Below, in pieces: positions 1-6,619 of a stretch of DNA of 6,789 nt. Within the stretch, counting starts at the first letter, position 1. Each line of letters opens with the position of its first letter. The position numbers and the translations under genes were made by a program. The stretch lies in NCBI GenBank assembly GCA_903854075.1, contig CAINVI010000354.1, positions 1 to 6,789 of the forward strand, read 5' to 3'. The notes beneath the pieces are model-generated. The model ran no database searches, was not told the DNA's origin, and saw only the letters and a program-made list of their open reading frames with translations. The DNA is from Candidatus Pollutiaquabacter sp. Its GTDB lineage: Bacteria > Bacteroidota > Bacteroidia > AKYH767-A > 2013-40CM-41-45.

Positions 1-1870
1 TCCAATTCCCTCGGTGTTTGTCGCCGTGTTAGATTCCATCACCTTGAATCCCTGGTCAACGTGCGGACGCAATTTCAATCAGTACAATCAATACACGTTG
101 ATCAGCGGAGACTGTAACGATCCGACTAATGCCTTCGGAACAGGAAGTTGTCGTTCCAGACCTGAAAATGTTTTCATGTTTCAACTGCCGGACACGAATC
201 AACTGAATGGATTTGCAACGATGATGAATTCCATACCGCCCGGTAATTTCGTATTACTTTACTCCTGGTTCACGACCAACTATAGCATCGTGGATCCGGT
301 TTTCCTAAATACTATTAATTCACTGGGCCTAAACACCAACGGACTCAACGACAATGCGCCGTTCATTTTCCTGACCAAAAAAGGATATCAGACTTACAAC
401 CAAACCGTCTTTGGACAAAATCAGACGGACACGCTTACCCTGAACGCGTTATTGTCTACGCAGTGGACGCGTGGCACAATCAACAGTACCACCATTGGTC
501 CGGCACGCATTTGGGAATCGTTGCATTGGAATCAGGCACCACGGGAAACAGGCAGCACCGCCGATCGTGTGTCTGTAAATATCTTTGGCTTGAATGAAGT
601 AACCGCACGTTGGGATACACTTTACCGGGGATTAAATTATACGGCCGATGGAAAAGACACTACCTTAAATTGGATCTCTGCATACCTCTACCCGTACCTT
701 CGCTTGCAATCCTATACACAGGACGACTCACTGCGTACGCCGCCGCAAATGGATTATTGGAGAATCTATTACGAACCTGTTCCTGAGTGTGCCATTAATC
801 CCAACCGTACCTTCAGCTTTTACAAAGATCCGCTGACGGAAGGCGATACGTTACGTTTCAGCATTGCCATTGACAATATCAGCGATTTACCAATGGACAG
901 TCTGGATGTCGACTTCTACCTGTACAACAATTCGCGGCAACGGATAAATCTCAACACCGTTCGATTGGACTCCCTCCGTACCGGTGGCTCCCTCCTAGCT
1001 TCCATGCGCATCGATTCCACCCTTGGACTTTCCGGTTCGAATAGTCTTTGGGTAGAAGCAAATCCATTCAACAGTCGGCACCAGTTGGAACAATATCATT
1101 TCAATAATCTCGCCGAAATCAAATTCCGCATAGAGCGCGACAAAATCAATCCGATCCTGGATGTTACCTTTGACGGTGTACACATTTTGGATGGCGATAT
1201 TGTTTCAGGCCGACCAAACATTACCGTACAATTGCAGGATGAGAACCGATTTCTTGCACTGAACGATACGGCCAAATTTAAAGTATACCTGCGAACACCC
1301 GGTAACTCAACCCTTCAGCGTATTTACTTTGGACTGCCATCGCACGGCAACAACTTACGTTTCACACCGGCTGTACTTCCAAAGAACAGTTGTCGTATCG
1401 ACTGGCTGCCGACATTTTCTGTAGATGGCACCTACATCCTGGAAGTTGAAGCAGCGGATGTTTCTAACAATGAATCGGGAAAGTATAACTATAAGATCAG
1501 CTTCGAAGTCATTAACCGTTCTACCATCACCGAGGTCTTAAATTACCCCAATCCCTTCTCCACATCAACACGGTTTGTATTTACACTCACCGGCAACGAA
1601 GTGCCGACGTACATGAAAATACAGATCATGACCGTAACAGGTAAGGTCGTCCGTGAAATCACGCAATCAGAACTTGGAAACATTCATGTCGGTCGCAACA
1701 TCACGGAATACGCATGGGACGGTAAAGATGAATTCGGCGACCAGCTGGCGAATGGCCTCTATCTGTACCGGGTGATTACTTCGATAAACGGAGAAACCAT
1801 CGAAAAACGGGCGACAGATGCCGATTTTTACTTCAAAAAAGGTTGGGGTAAAATGTATCTGATGCGGTAA
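1..1870 (+). CDS. C-terminal part of a large T9SS-associated secreted protein, PorU2-like (gingipain/C25 family), 5' end outside window
   Basis: The reading frame is already open at base 2 (first codons P-I-P-S-V) and runs 622 codons to TAA, so this is the tail of a longer gene; the GTG at 14 is not a credible start. Three parts can be seen. Bases about 14-390 hold a compact domain starting VFVAVLDS, with SIPPGNFVLLYS and ending at a KKG turn, which looks like an ILEI/FAM3-type fold. Bases about 750-1500 hold beta-rich, Ig-like modules (WRIYYEP; FDGVHILDGDIVSG). From NYPNPF (1541-1558) follows a FlgD-Ig-like, type A T9SS sorting domain with EYAWDGKDEFGDQLANGLYLYR, then a 31-residue tail ending GKMYLMR. 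From memory, this order and ending fit proteins named putative T9SS sortase PorU2, whose C25 peptidase domain would lie upstream. It is exported and probably cell-surface or secreted. The C25 domain itself is not visible, so the peptidase assignment is inference. An alternative is a different large T9SS cargo protein with the same tail. Confidence 0.8.
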   Translation, partial: PIPSVFVAVLDSITLNPWSTCGRNFNQYNQYTLISGDCNDPTNAFGTGSCRSRPENVFMFQLPDTNQLNGFATMMNSIPPGNFVLLYSWFTTNYSIVDPVFLNTINSLGLNTNGLNDNAPFIFLTKKGYQTYNQTVFGQNQTDTLTLNALLSTQWTRGTINSTTIGPARIWESLHWNQAPRETGSTADRVSVNIFGLNEVTARWDTLYRGLNYTADGKDTTLNWISAYLYPYLRLQSYTQDDSLRTPPQMDYWRIYYEPVPECAINPNRTFSFYKDPLTEGDTLRFSIAIDNISDLPMDSLDVDFYLYNNSRQRINLNTVRLDSLRTGGSLLASMRIDSTLGLSGSNSLWVEANPFNSRHQLEQYHFNNLAEIKFRIERDKINPILDVTFDGVHILDGDIVSGRPNITVQLQDENRFLALNDTAKFKVYLRTPGNSTLQRIYFGLPSHGNNLRFTPAVLPKNSCRIDWLPTFSVDGTYILEVEAADVSNNESGKYNYKISFEVINRSTITEVLNYPNPFSTSTRFVFTLTGNEVPTYMKIQIMTVTGKVVREITQSELGNIHVGRNITEYAWDGKDEFGDQLANGLYLYRVITSINGETIEKRATDADFYFKKGWGKMYLMR

Positions 1871-1906
1871 GCTCGGCCGTTAGTTTGCCCGACGGTATAG
1901 TCAAAA

Positions 1907-1937
1907 TTGAACCATGCAGTTTTTTTAAGTAAATTCG
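1907..1937 (+). promoter_or_regulatory. Bacteroidota-type promoter for the yebC-family gene
   Basis: A TTG at 1907-1909 (the -33 element) is followed after exactly 20 bases by TAAATTCG at 1930-1937, which differs from the Bacteroidota -7 consensus TAnnTTTG at one of its six fixed positions. The usual spacing is 19-21 bases. Transcription would begin near 1943-1945, leaving a leader of roughly 15 bases before the ATG at 1959. No Shine-Dalgarno sequence is present, as is common in this phylum. The preceding gene ends at 1870, so yebC is probably transcribed independently. Confidence 0.6.
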
Positions 1938-1958
1938 CAAACTAAGTTTCAATCAGTT

Positions 1959-2669
1959 ATGGGACGTATTTTTGAAAAGCGAAAGCATAAAATGTTCGCC
2001 CGCTATGATCGAATGGCGAAGGCGTTTACCCGTGTCGGACGTGAAATTGCCATTGCTGTAAAAGCAGGCGGACCAGATCCTGAATACAATCCTCGGCTGC
2101 GTACGGCTGTCCAGAACGCGAAAGGATTGAATATGCCAAAGGATCGCATCGAAGGTGCGATTAAGCGCGCAGGTTCCAAGGACGAAGGCAATTTTGAAGA
2201 AATTGTATACGAAGGCTACGGACCACACGGTGTTGCCATTGTCGTAGAAACAGCTACTGACAATCCGGTACGAACGGTAGCCAATATCCGAATGCATTTC
2301 AACCGCGGTAACGGAGCTCTGGGAAAAACCGGATCACTTGATTTCATGTTTCAACGCAAAGGTGTTTTCCGTATTACGAACGACGGCAAATTGAATACGG
2401 ACGAGCTCGAACTTGAACTGATTGATTTCGGACTGGAAAGTTTAGAAGTTGACGAGGAGGAAATTTTGATCTATACCGTTTTTGAAGATTTCGGAAAGAT
2501 GTCAAAAGCGCTGGAAGATCACGGTATCGCTGTGCAAAAGGCTGCACTAGAACGTATTCCTACTACAACGGTAGAATTAACGGAAGAGCAACAGGACGAA
2601 ATCCTGCAGCTTGTCGACAAATTTGAAGAAGACGACGATGTACAAGCCGTATTTCATAACCTGAAATAA
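1959..2669 (+). CDS. yebC: YebC/PmpR/TACO1 family gene-expression factor
   Basis: This 236-residue protein matches the YebC family over its full length (family usually about 240-250). Its hallmarks are the helical N-terminal segment with NPRLRTAVQNAKGLNMPKDR (residues 44-63), the core YEGYGPHGVAIVVE-TATDNPVRTVANIR (84-111) with GNGALGKTGSLDFMF (117-131), and the closing DVQAVFHNLK. The start region MGRIFEKRKHKMFARYD is the version I associate with Bacteroidota rather than the MAGHSKW start of the E. coli type, and it supports the ATG at 1959, just behind a good promoter. The family was long described as DNA-binding transcriptional regulators; the mitochondrial homologue TACO1 and recent bacterial work point to a ribosome-associated role in relieving stalling at proline-rich stretches. 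The sequence does not decide between the two. The protein is cytoplasmic, with no signal or membrane segment. It is flanked by a promoter and a terminator, which suggests a monocistronic unit. The overlapping minus-strand frames are shadows. Confidence 0.95.
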   Translation: MGRIFEKRKHKMFARYDRMAKAFTRVGREIAIAVKAGGPDPEYNPRLRTAVQNAKGLNMPKDRIEGAIKRAGSKDEGNFEEIVYEGYGPHGVAIVVETATDNPVRTVANIRMHFNRGNGALGKTGSLDFMFQRKGVFRITNDGKLNTDELELELIDFGLESLEVDEEEILIYTVFEDFGKMSKALEDHGIAVQKAALERIPTTTVELTEEQQDEILQLVDKFEEDDDVQAVFHNLK

Positions 2670-2683
2670 ACCTGCACAGGTTT
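2668..2683. repeat. Short inverted repeat overlapping the yebC stop codon
   Basis: AAACCTG (2668-2674) and CAGGTTT (2677-2683) are perfect reverse complements separated by CA; as RNA this folds as a six-pair stem with a GCAC loop. It includes the last two bases of the yebC TAA and lies eight bases before the strong terminator hairpin. No T-tract follows it directly, so it is not a terminator by itself. It may stabilise the 3' end or be chance. Confidence 0.35.
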
Positions 2684-2690
2684 CAATCCA

Positions 2691-2720
2691 TAAAAAAAGC
2701 GGCCATAGCCGCTTTTTTTA
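2691..2720. terminator. Bidirectional Rho-independent terminator between convergent yebC and S41 protease genes
   Basis: The sequence TAAAAAAAGCGGC-CATA-GCCGCTTTTTTTA is a perfect 13-pair inverted repeat with a four-base loop and an all-GC five-pair core (GCGGC/GCCGC). It carries a run of seven T on the right for plus-strand transcripts and, through the seven A on the left, the same run on the minus strand. It lies 21 bases after the yebC stop (2669) and 11 bases after the end of the protease gene (stop at 2732 on the minus strand), so it can end both transcripts. Confidence 0.93.
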
Positions 2721-2731
2721 TTTGAAGATTA

Positions 2732-4492
2732 TCAATTTTCCTCTTTGTTTTCTTCGCGCTCTTTTCGGGCCTTAGCGTGGGCTTCGCTTCCCGGCTTTCC
2801 GATGACTTTGTAATCACCGTCACCACGAAGAATAGCTGCGTACAGGTTTTTATCATTCAGCACGTCCACGGCTTTTTTCAAATCAGGATCCGTTGCTAAA
2901 CCACGCTCTGTGCGACCTTTCTCATAGTAATAACGGGCAGCGATCTCTTCCTCCAGCACTTCCTTTATTTCCTGCTGATGATTAGTGAGGTCCATTTTCT
3001 TGTTATTGACCATCTCCAGTTTCATAGCATCATACTCGTTCTTGAGTTTTTCAAAATGCTTATCCGACTCAAGCGCTGCTTTCAGCTCGTCCAACTTCTT
3101 CTCGCTTCGGTCGGTGTAATCGTACTTACGGCCGTCCAGGTAGCGTACGAATGCGGCATACTCCTGCTCAGAAAGCATGAATTCCTTCGCCGTGGGAATG
3201 GCAGCATGAGCACGGTAATAAACACCGGCGTAATCGAATATCTGGTAATTGGAAATCAGCGCCATGGTGACCGGACTAAAATAATCCGGATCGGTGTAAA
3301 TATCAGGATAAACGCCACTTCCATCGTAGACAATCCGGCCATTCCGGGTCTTAAACTCATTCAACAAGGAATCGGCATACTTGCTCACGTTACCGTCTTT
3401 TCCGCGGTGGGTGTAATCCAACGCCTGTATACAGCGTCCGCTCGGCGTATAATACTTGGCAATAGTTACTTTCAAGAGCGTATTATAGGAAAGATTATAG
3501 GTTTGCTGTACCAAGCCTTTACCATAGGAACGCTGTCCAACAACTACAGCGCGGTCCAGTTCCTGCAAAGCACCAGAAACGATTTCGGAGGCTGATGCCG
3601 AGCCGCGATCAACAAGTACCACTAGCGGAATCGTCGCATCAACAGCGGGTTTAGAAGCAAGGTATTCCGCATTCATCTCCCTGATTTTTCCTTTTTGTGA
3701 TACAATTTTAACGTTGTTTTCTACAAACAGGTTAACGATTTCCACTGCTTCCTTCAACAATCCGCCGCCGTTTCCGCGAAGATCGAACACCAGATTGGTC
3801 ATCGCCGGATTCTTTTTCAGCTCCAGCAAGGCATCCCGAACATCACCGGATGCATTTTCAAGAAATTGCGTCAGCCGAATGTAACCCGTATTCGGACTGA
3901 CCATGCCGTAATAAGGAACATTTTTAAATTTGATCTCGTCGCGTACAATGGATTTCTCCAAGGGTTGCTCCACACCTTCGCGTTTGATCATCATTTTTAC
4001 GGTAGTTCCCTTCTGCCCTTTCATCACATCGGTTACCGCATCCACTTTTTTACCCTGAGTAGAAACTCCGTTAACTGACATTATCTTATCGCCTACTTGC
4101 AATCCGGCTTTTTGTGCAGGAAATCCTTCGTAGAGATCACTAATTTCAATATCACCATTTCTGGAATGAACTAAAGCACCAATTCCACCATACTCAGCAG
4201 AAACGTGCGTCATACGGTAATCCTCGATATCACTTTCCGGAATAAACACGGTGTATGGATCAAGAGATTTCAACATTGCATCCATGCCGGTTTTCATCAA
4301 CTGGCCGGGCTCTACGCTGTCGACATAGTAGGTGTTCACCTCACGAAACATCGTAGTGAAGATGTCGAGGTTTTTACTCACCTCGAAATAGTAGTCATCG
4401 ACCGCACGGAACGAGAAAAACAAGGTGGCACTCAACACAACGATCATTCCGATTTTCCGGAATCGTTTCAGAAAGGCGATGATAGTAGGCAT
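2732..4492 (-). CDS. S41 family C-terminal processing peptidase (CtpA/Prc type) with PDZ domain, membrane-anchored
   Basis: This 586-residue serine endopeptidase is predicted to act in the periplasm, trimming or degrading envelope proteins from their C-termini. One hydrophobic segment at about residues 14-29 (IGMIVVLSATLFFSFRA) is either an uncleaved anchor or a signal peptide. A PDZ domain spans about 95-175 (YGGIGALV; GFPAQKAGLQVGDKIMSVNG). The S41 core follows, with GYIRLTQF (203-210), FDLRGNGGGLLKEAV (236-250), RGSASASEIVSGALQ (296-310) and RSYGKGLVQQ (321-330). By alignment with the CtpB/Tsp spacing, Ser300 and Lys325 form the catalytic dyad, with Gln329 as the third residue; all are intact. 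About 190 residues after the core (395-586) are unusual, with a charged, probably helical stretch near 460-520 and a Lys/Glu-rich end. ATG at 4490-4492 is the only start that keeps the full hydrophobic segment. The gene is transcribed alone, divergent from the amidohydrolase, and ends at the shared terminator. The natural substrate cannot be inferred. Confidence 0.95.
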   Translation of the reverse strand: MPTIIAFLKRFRKIGMIVVLSATLFFSFRAVDDYYFEVSKNLDIFTTMFREVNTYYVDSVEPGQLMKTGMDAMLKSLDPYTVFIPESDIEDYRMTHVSAEYGGIGALVHSRNGDIEISDLYEGFPAQKAGLQVGDKIMSVNGVSTQGKKVDAVTDVMKGQKGTTVKMMIKREGVEQPLEKSIVRDEIKFKNVPYYGMVSPNTGYIRLTQFLENASGDVRDALLELKKNPAMTNLVFDLRGNGGGLLKEAVEIVNLFVENNVKIVSQKGKIREMNAEYLASKPAVDATIPLVVLVDRGSASASEIVSGALQELDRAVVVGQRSYGKGLVQQTYNLSYNTLLKVTIAKYYTPSGRCIQALDYTHRGKDGNVSKYADSLLNEFKTRNGRIVYDGSGVYPDIYTDPDYFSPVTMALISNYQIFDYAGVYYRAHAAIPTAKEFMLSEQEYAAFVRYLDGRKYDYTDRSEKKLDELKAALESDKHFEKLKNEYDAMKLEMVNNKKMDLTNHQQEIKEVLEEEIAARYYYEKGRTERGLATDPDLKKAVDVLNDKNLYAAILRGDGDYKVIGKPGSEAHAKARKEREENKEEN

Positions 4493-4619
4493 GAAATCAG
4501 ATATTTCAATTATCTATTACACAAGAACGGAAAAATATCCTGTTTAAGTTGCTAAAAACCGTTAAAGTAGCGAACAATTCGTGTGTAAAAACCGATATTT
4601 CGGAACCAAAGCACCATCT
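4493..4619. promoter_or_regulatory. Divergent intergenic region between the S41 protease and amidohydrolase genes
   Basis: These 127 AT-rich bases must carry the starts of two divergent transcripts, but I find no clean TTG-N20-TAnnTTTG match on either strand. Three weak inverted repeats are present: TGAAAT/ATTTCA (4492-4497 and 4503-4508), which in the protease mRNA would pair across the A of the start codon; GTTGCTA paired with TAGC-G-AAC with one bulged base (4548-4554 and 4568-4575); and CCGA/TCGG (4592-4595 and 4600-4603) just ahead of the amidohydrolase ATG. Any could be an operator or chance. No RNA gene or extra coding frame was recognised. Confidence 0.35.
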
Positions 4620-6254
4620 ATGATTCGTCCCCTATTTCTTCCGGCTCTCCTAGTGACTGTCCTCATTTACTCGTGCACAGGTCCTAAGGTCGACCTGATT
4701 CTTCACCACGGAAAAATCTATACAGTAGACAACCAGTTCAATGTATCCGAAGCGGTCGCTATTCGAGACGGCAAAGTTATCGCGACGGGAACTTCCGAAG
4801 AAATGCTACAACATTATGCTGCCACGTCGATCATCGACTTAGCAGGCAAGTTTGTTTATCCAGGATTTATCGATGCTCACAGTCATTTTTTCGGTTATGC
4901 CTCCGATCTATTAAAATGCGATCTGACGGGCACCACTTCTTATAGCGACTTGCTGGCGCAACTGTCCCTTTTCTCCAAAGAGAATAAATTCGAATGGCTA
5001 TTAGGACGAGGCTGGGATCAAAATGACTGGGAAAACACCGCCTATCCTGACAAGCGGGAACTCGATAGTCTTTTTCCGCAACAACCAGTTTTTCTGATGC
5101 GTATTGATGGACATGCGGCTGTATGTAATTCAGCAGCACTTCAACGCGCCAACATTTCCGCCACTACTAAAGTTACCGGTGGTGAAATCGTTTTAGAAAA
5201 CGGAGAACCGACCGGACTATTAATCGACAATGCCGTTGATCTCGTTAAGCAAGTAATCCCGCCATTTACAGAGGCCTTGAACAGCGATGCACTGCTGGCA
5301 GCGCAGGAAAATTGCTTTCGTGTAGGACTTACAAGCGTATGCGATGCGGGACTTGGTAAAGACTCTATTGAACTGATTCATCGATTACAAAAAAAGGATC
5401 AGCTTAAAATCAGGGTTTATGCCATGATTTCTGACAATAAGAAAACGCGTAATTATTATTTCAAAAAAGGTCCGCTGCTGACAGACCGATTGACCGTACG
5501 ATCTATAAAATTATACGCAGACGGCGCGTTGGGTTCGCGTGGTGCTTTATTGAAAGCACCATATTCCGACCAACCGGGCCATTACGGCTTCCTCTTGCAC
5601 GACGTTACTTACATGAATAACTTGGCTGATGAAGCCCTGGAACATGGGTTTCAGTTATGTACTCATGCCATTGGCGACTCGGCGATTCGCTTGATGATGG
5701 ACATCTACCGTGAACACCTGCACGGAACGAACAACCGCCGGTGGCGTATTGAACATTGCCAGGTTGTTGATCCAAAAGATCTGAATGATTTCAAAAAATT
5801 GTCAGTAATCCCTTCCGTACAACCCACACATGCCACGAGCGATATGTACTGGGCTGAAAGTCGCCTGGGTGCTCAACGGATAGAGACAGCCTATTGCTAT
5901 AAAGACCTGTTGAAACAATCCGAGCGGATCGCATTTGGTACAGACTTCCCTGTAGAACGCATTGATCCGTTACTCACATTTTATGCAGCCGTGGTACGGA
6001 AAGACCAAAAAAGTTACCCGGAAAAAGGCTTCCTAGCGGAAAATAAGATAAAGCGAAAAGATGCACTTAGAGCAATGACCATTTGGGCCGCCTATTCGAA
6101 TTTTGAAGATGTGAAAAAAGGATCCTTAGAACCCGGCAAATTTGCCGATCTGGTTATTCTAGATCAGGACTTGCTGGAATGTGAGGAAGATCAACTGATG
6201 AACACGCAAGTCATTGCGACGTATGTGAACGGCGAACTGCTCTACCGTAAGTAA
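4620..6254 (+). CDS. YtcJ-like metal-dependent amidohydrolase, putative lipoprotein
   Basis: This 544-residue protein belongs to the amidohydrolase superfamily, YtcJ/Amidohydro_3 branch (COG1574-like), which hydrolyses C-N bonds of amides or cyclic amides; the substrate is unknown. Visible motifs are an N-terminal beta-sandwich strand (ADL-type LILHHGKIYTVD, 26-37), the metal-binding FIDAHSH (His87, His89), SIKLYADGALGSRGA with Lys297 (295-309), CTHAIGDSA (His349), RIEHCQVV (His379) and FGTDFPVE (Asp442), then the closing strands LEPGKFADLVILD and YVNGELLY. The set of likely metal ligands is complete. I chose ATG at 4620 over an in-frame GTG at 4581 because the ATG gives a lipoprotein signal: Met-Ile-Arg, hydrophobic residues 4-17, then IYSC with the lipidated Cys19. 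Tyr at -2 makes the lipobox imperfect. After the cysteine comes TGPKVD, without an obvious acidic surface-export signal, so a periplasmic-facing anchor is more likely. It is divergent from the protease and converges with the HMA gene 12 bases away; no terminator is seen. Confidence 0.92.
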   Translation: MIRPLFLPALLVTVLIYSCTGPKVDLILHHGKIYTVDNQFNVSEAVAIRDGKVIATGTSEEMLQHYAATSIIDLAGKFVYPGFIDAHSHFFGYASDLLKCDLTGTTSYSDLLAQLSLFSKENKFEWLLGRGWDQNDWENTAYPDKRELDSLFPQQPVFLMRIDGHAAVCNSAALQRANISATTKVTGGEIVLENGEPTGLLIDNAVDLVKQVIPPFTEALNSDALLAAQENCFRVGLTSVCDAGLGKDSIELIHRLQKKDQLKIRVYAMISDNKKTRNYYFKKGPLLTDRLTVRSIKLYADGALGSRGALLKAPYSDQPGHYGFLLHDVTYMNNLADEALEHGFQLCTHAIGDSAIRLMMDIYREHLHGTNNRRWRIEHCQVVDPKDLNDFKKLSVIPSVQPTHATSDMYWAESRLGAQRIETAYCYKDLLKQSERIAFGTDFPVERIDPLLTFYAAVVRKDQKSYPEKGFLAENKIKRKDALRAMTIWAAYSNFEDVKKGSLEPGKFADLVILDQDLLECEEDQLMNTQVIATYVNGELLYRK

Positions 6255-6266
6255 TCAGCTACTTCG

Positions 6267-6602
6267 TCAATGATGTCCGCGCGGATCCTTACAACATCCG
6301 GGCAATTTTTCGAATGCTTTCGGATCGCGTTTGACTTCATCAGCATCGTAACCGATGCTGGAAATACGCTGGCGTATTAAATCGGGATTGGTTTTTTTAG
6401 GGTTATAGATTACAGTCAATTTACTGGTTTCAATAACGAGCGAGGACGACTTTACTCCTTTCTCAAAGGACAGGTCACGTTCAATGGTTTTCTTACAAGT
6501 TCCGCAAACAGAAGATGTTTGTATGACAATGGTGTCGGATTGTGCTTTAGCTGCGGCAGTGGACAGAATTATTGTAAATAGCCAAGAAATTATCTTTTTC
6601 AT
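6267..6602 (-). CDS. Secreted heavy-metal-associated (HMA) domain protein
   Basis: This 111-residue protein starts with a signal peptide (MKK, hydrophobic 4-18, likely cleavage after AKA at residue 20), so it is periplasmic or exported. Residues about 24-90 form a single HMA ferredoxin-like fold: IVIQTSSVCGTCKKTIERDL carries the CxxC metal site (Cys33, Cys36), followed by strand LTVIYNPKKTNPDLIRQRI and the loop ISSIGYDAD. The usual GMTCxxC methionine is replaced by Val before the first Cys. A short tail ends PGCCKDPRGHH, whose Cys103-Cys104 and His110-His111 could be a second metal site. HMA proteins carry soft metals, most often Cu(I). The start (ATG at 6602) lies 17 bases downstream of a TonB-dependent receptor gene on the same strand, with no room for a typical promoter, so co-transcription with the receptor is likely. 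Together they suggest metal capture at the outer membrane and transfer in the periplasm, probably copper; the metal is inferred, not shown. Confidence 0.9.
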   Translation of the reverse strand: MKKIISWLFTIILSTAAAKAQSDTIVIQTSSVCGTCKKTIERDLSFEKGVKSSSLVIETSKLTVIYNPKKTNPDLIRQRISSIGYDADEVKRDPKAFEKLPGCCKDPRGHH

Positions 6603-6619
6603 GTTGGTTGAATTAAAAA

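Noticed and set aside
14..16. GTG as a start for the first gene
   Set aside because: The frame is open to the window edge and the following residues begin in the middle of a folded domain with no signal peptide, so the gene starts upstream.
1871..1900. GC-rich stretch after the first gene that might be a terminator (CCGT ... ACGG)
   Set aside because: Only four pairs align and no T-run follows in a suitable position; not enough for a Rho-independent terminator.
1953..2297. Minus-strand frames over the yebC gene
   Set aside because: The opposite strand encodes a full, strongly conserved YebC protein; the antisense translations have no family features.
2978..3595. Long plus-strand frame (205 codons) across the protease gene
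   Set aside because: It is the antisense shadow of conserved S41 coding sequence, contains no recognisable domain and has no promoter.
4581..4619. Upstream GTG extension of the amidohydrolase
   Set aside because: The added residues are polar and would mask a clear N-terminal lipoprotein signal that begins at ATG 4620.
6276..6285. Ten-base palindrome TCCGCGCGGA near the 3' end of the HMA gene
   Set aside because: It lies in the coding sequence for DPRGHH, has no loop or T-tract, and is expected by chance in GC-rich codons; not a terminator or operator.
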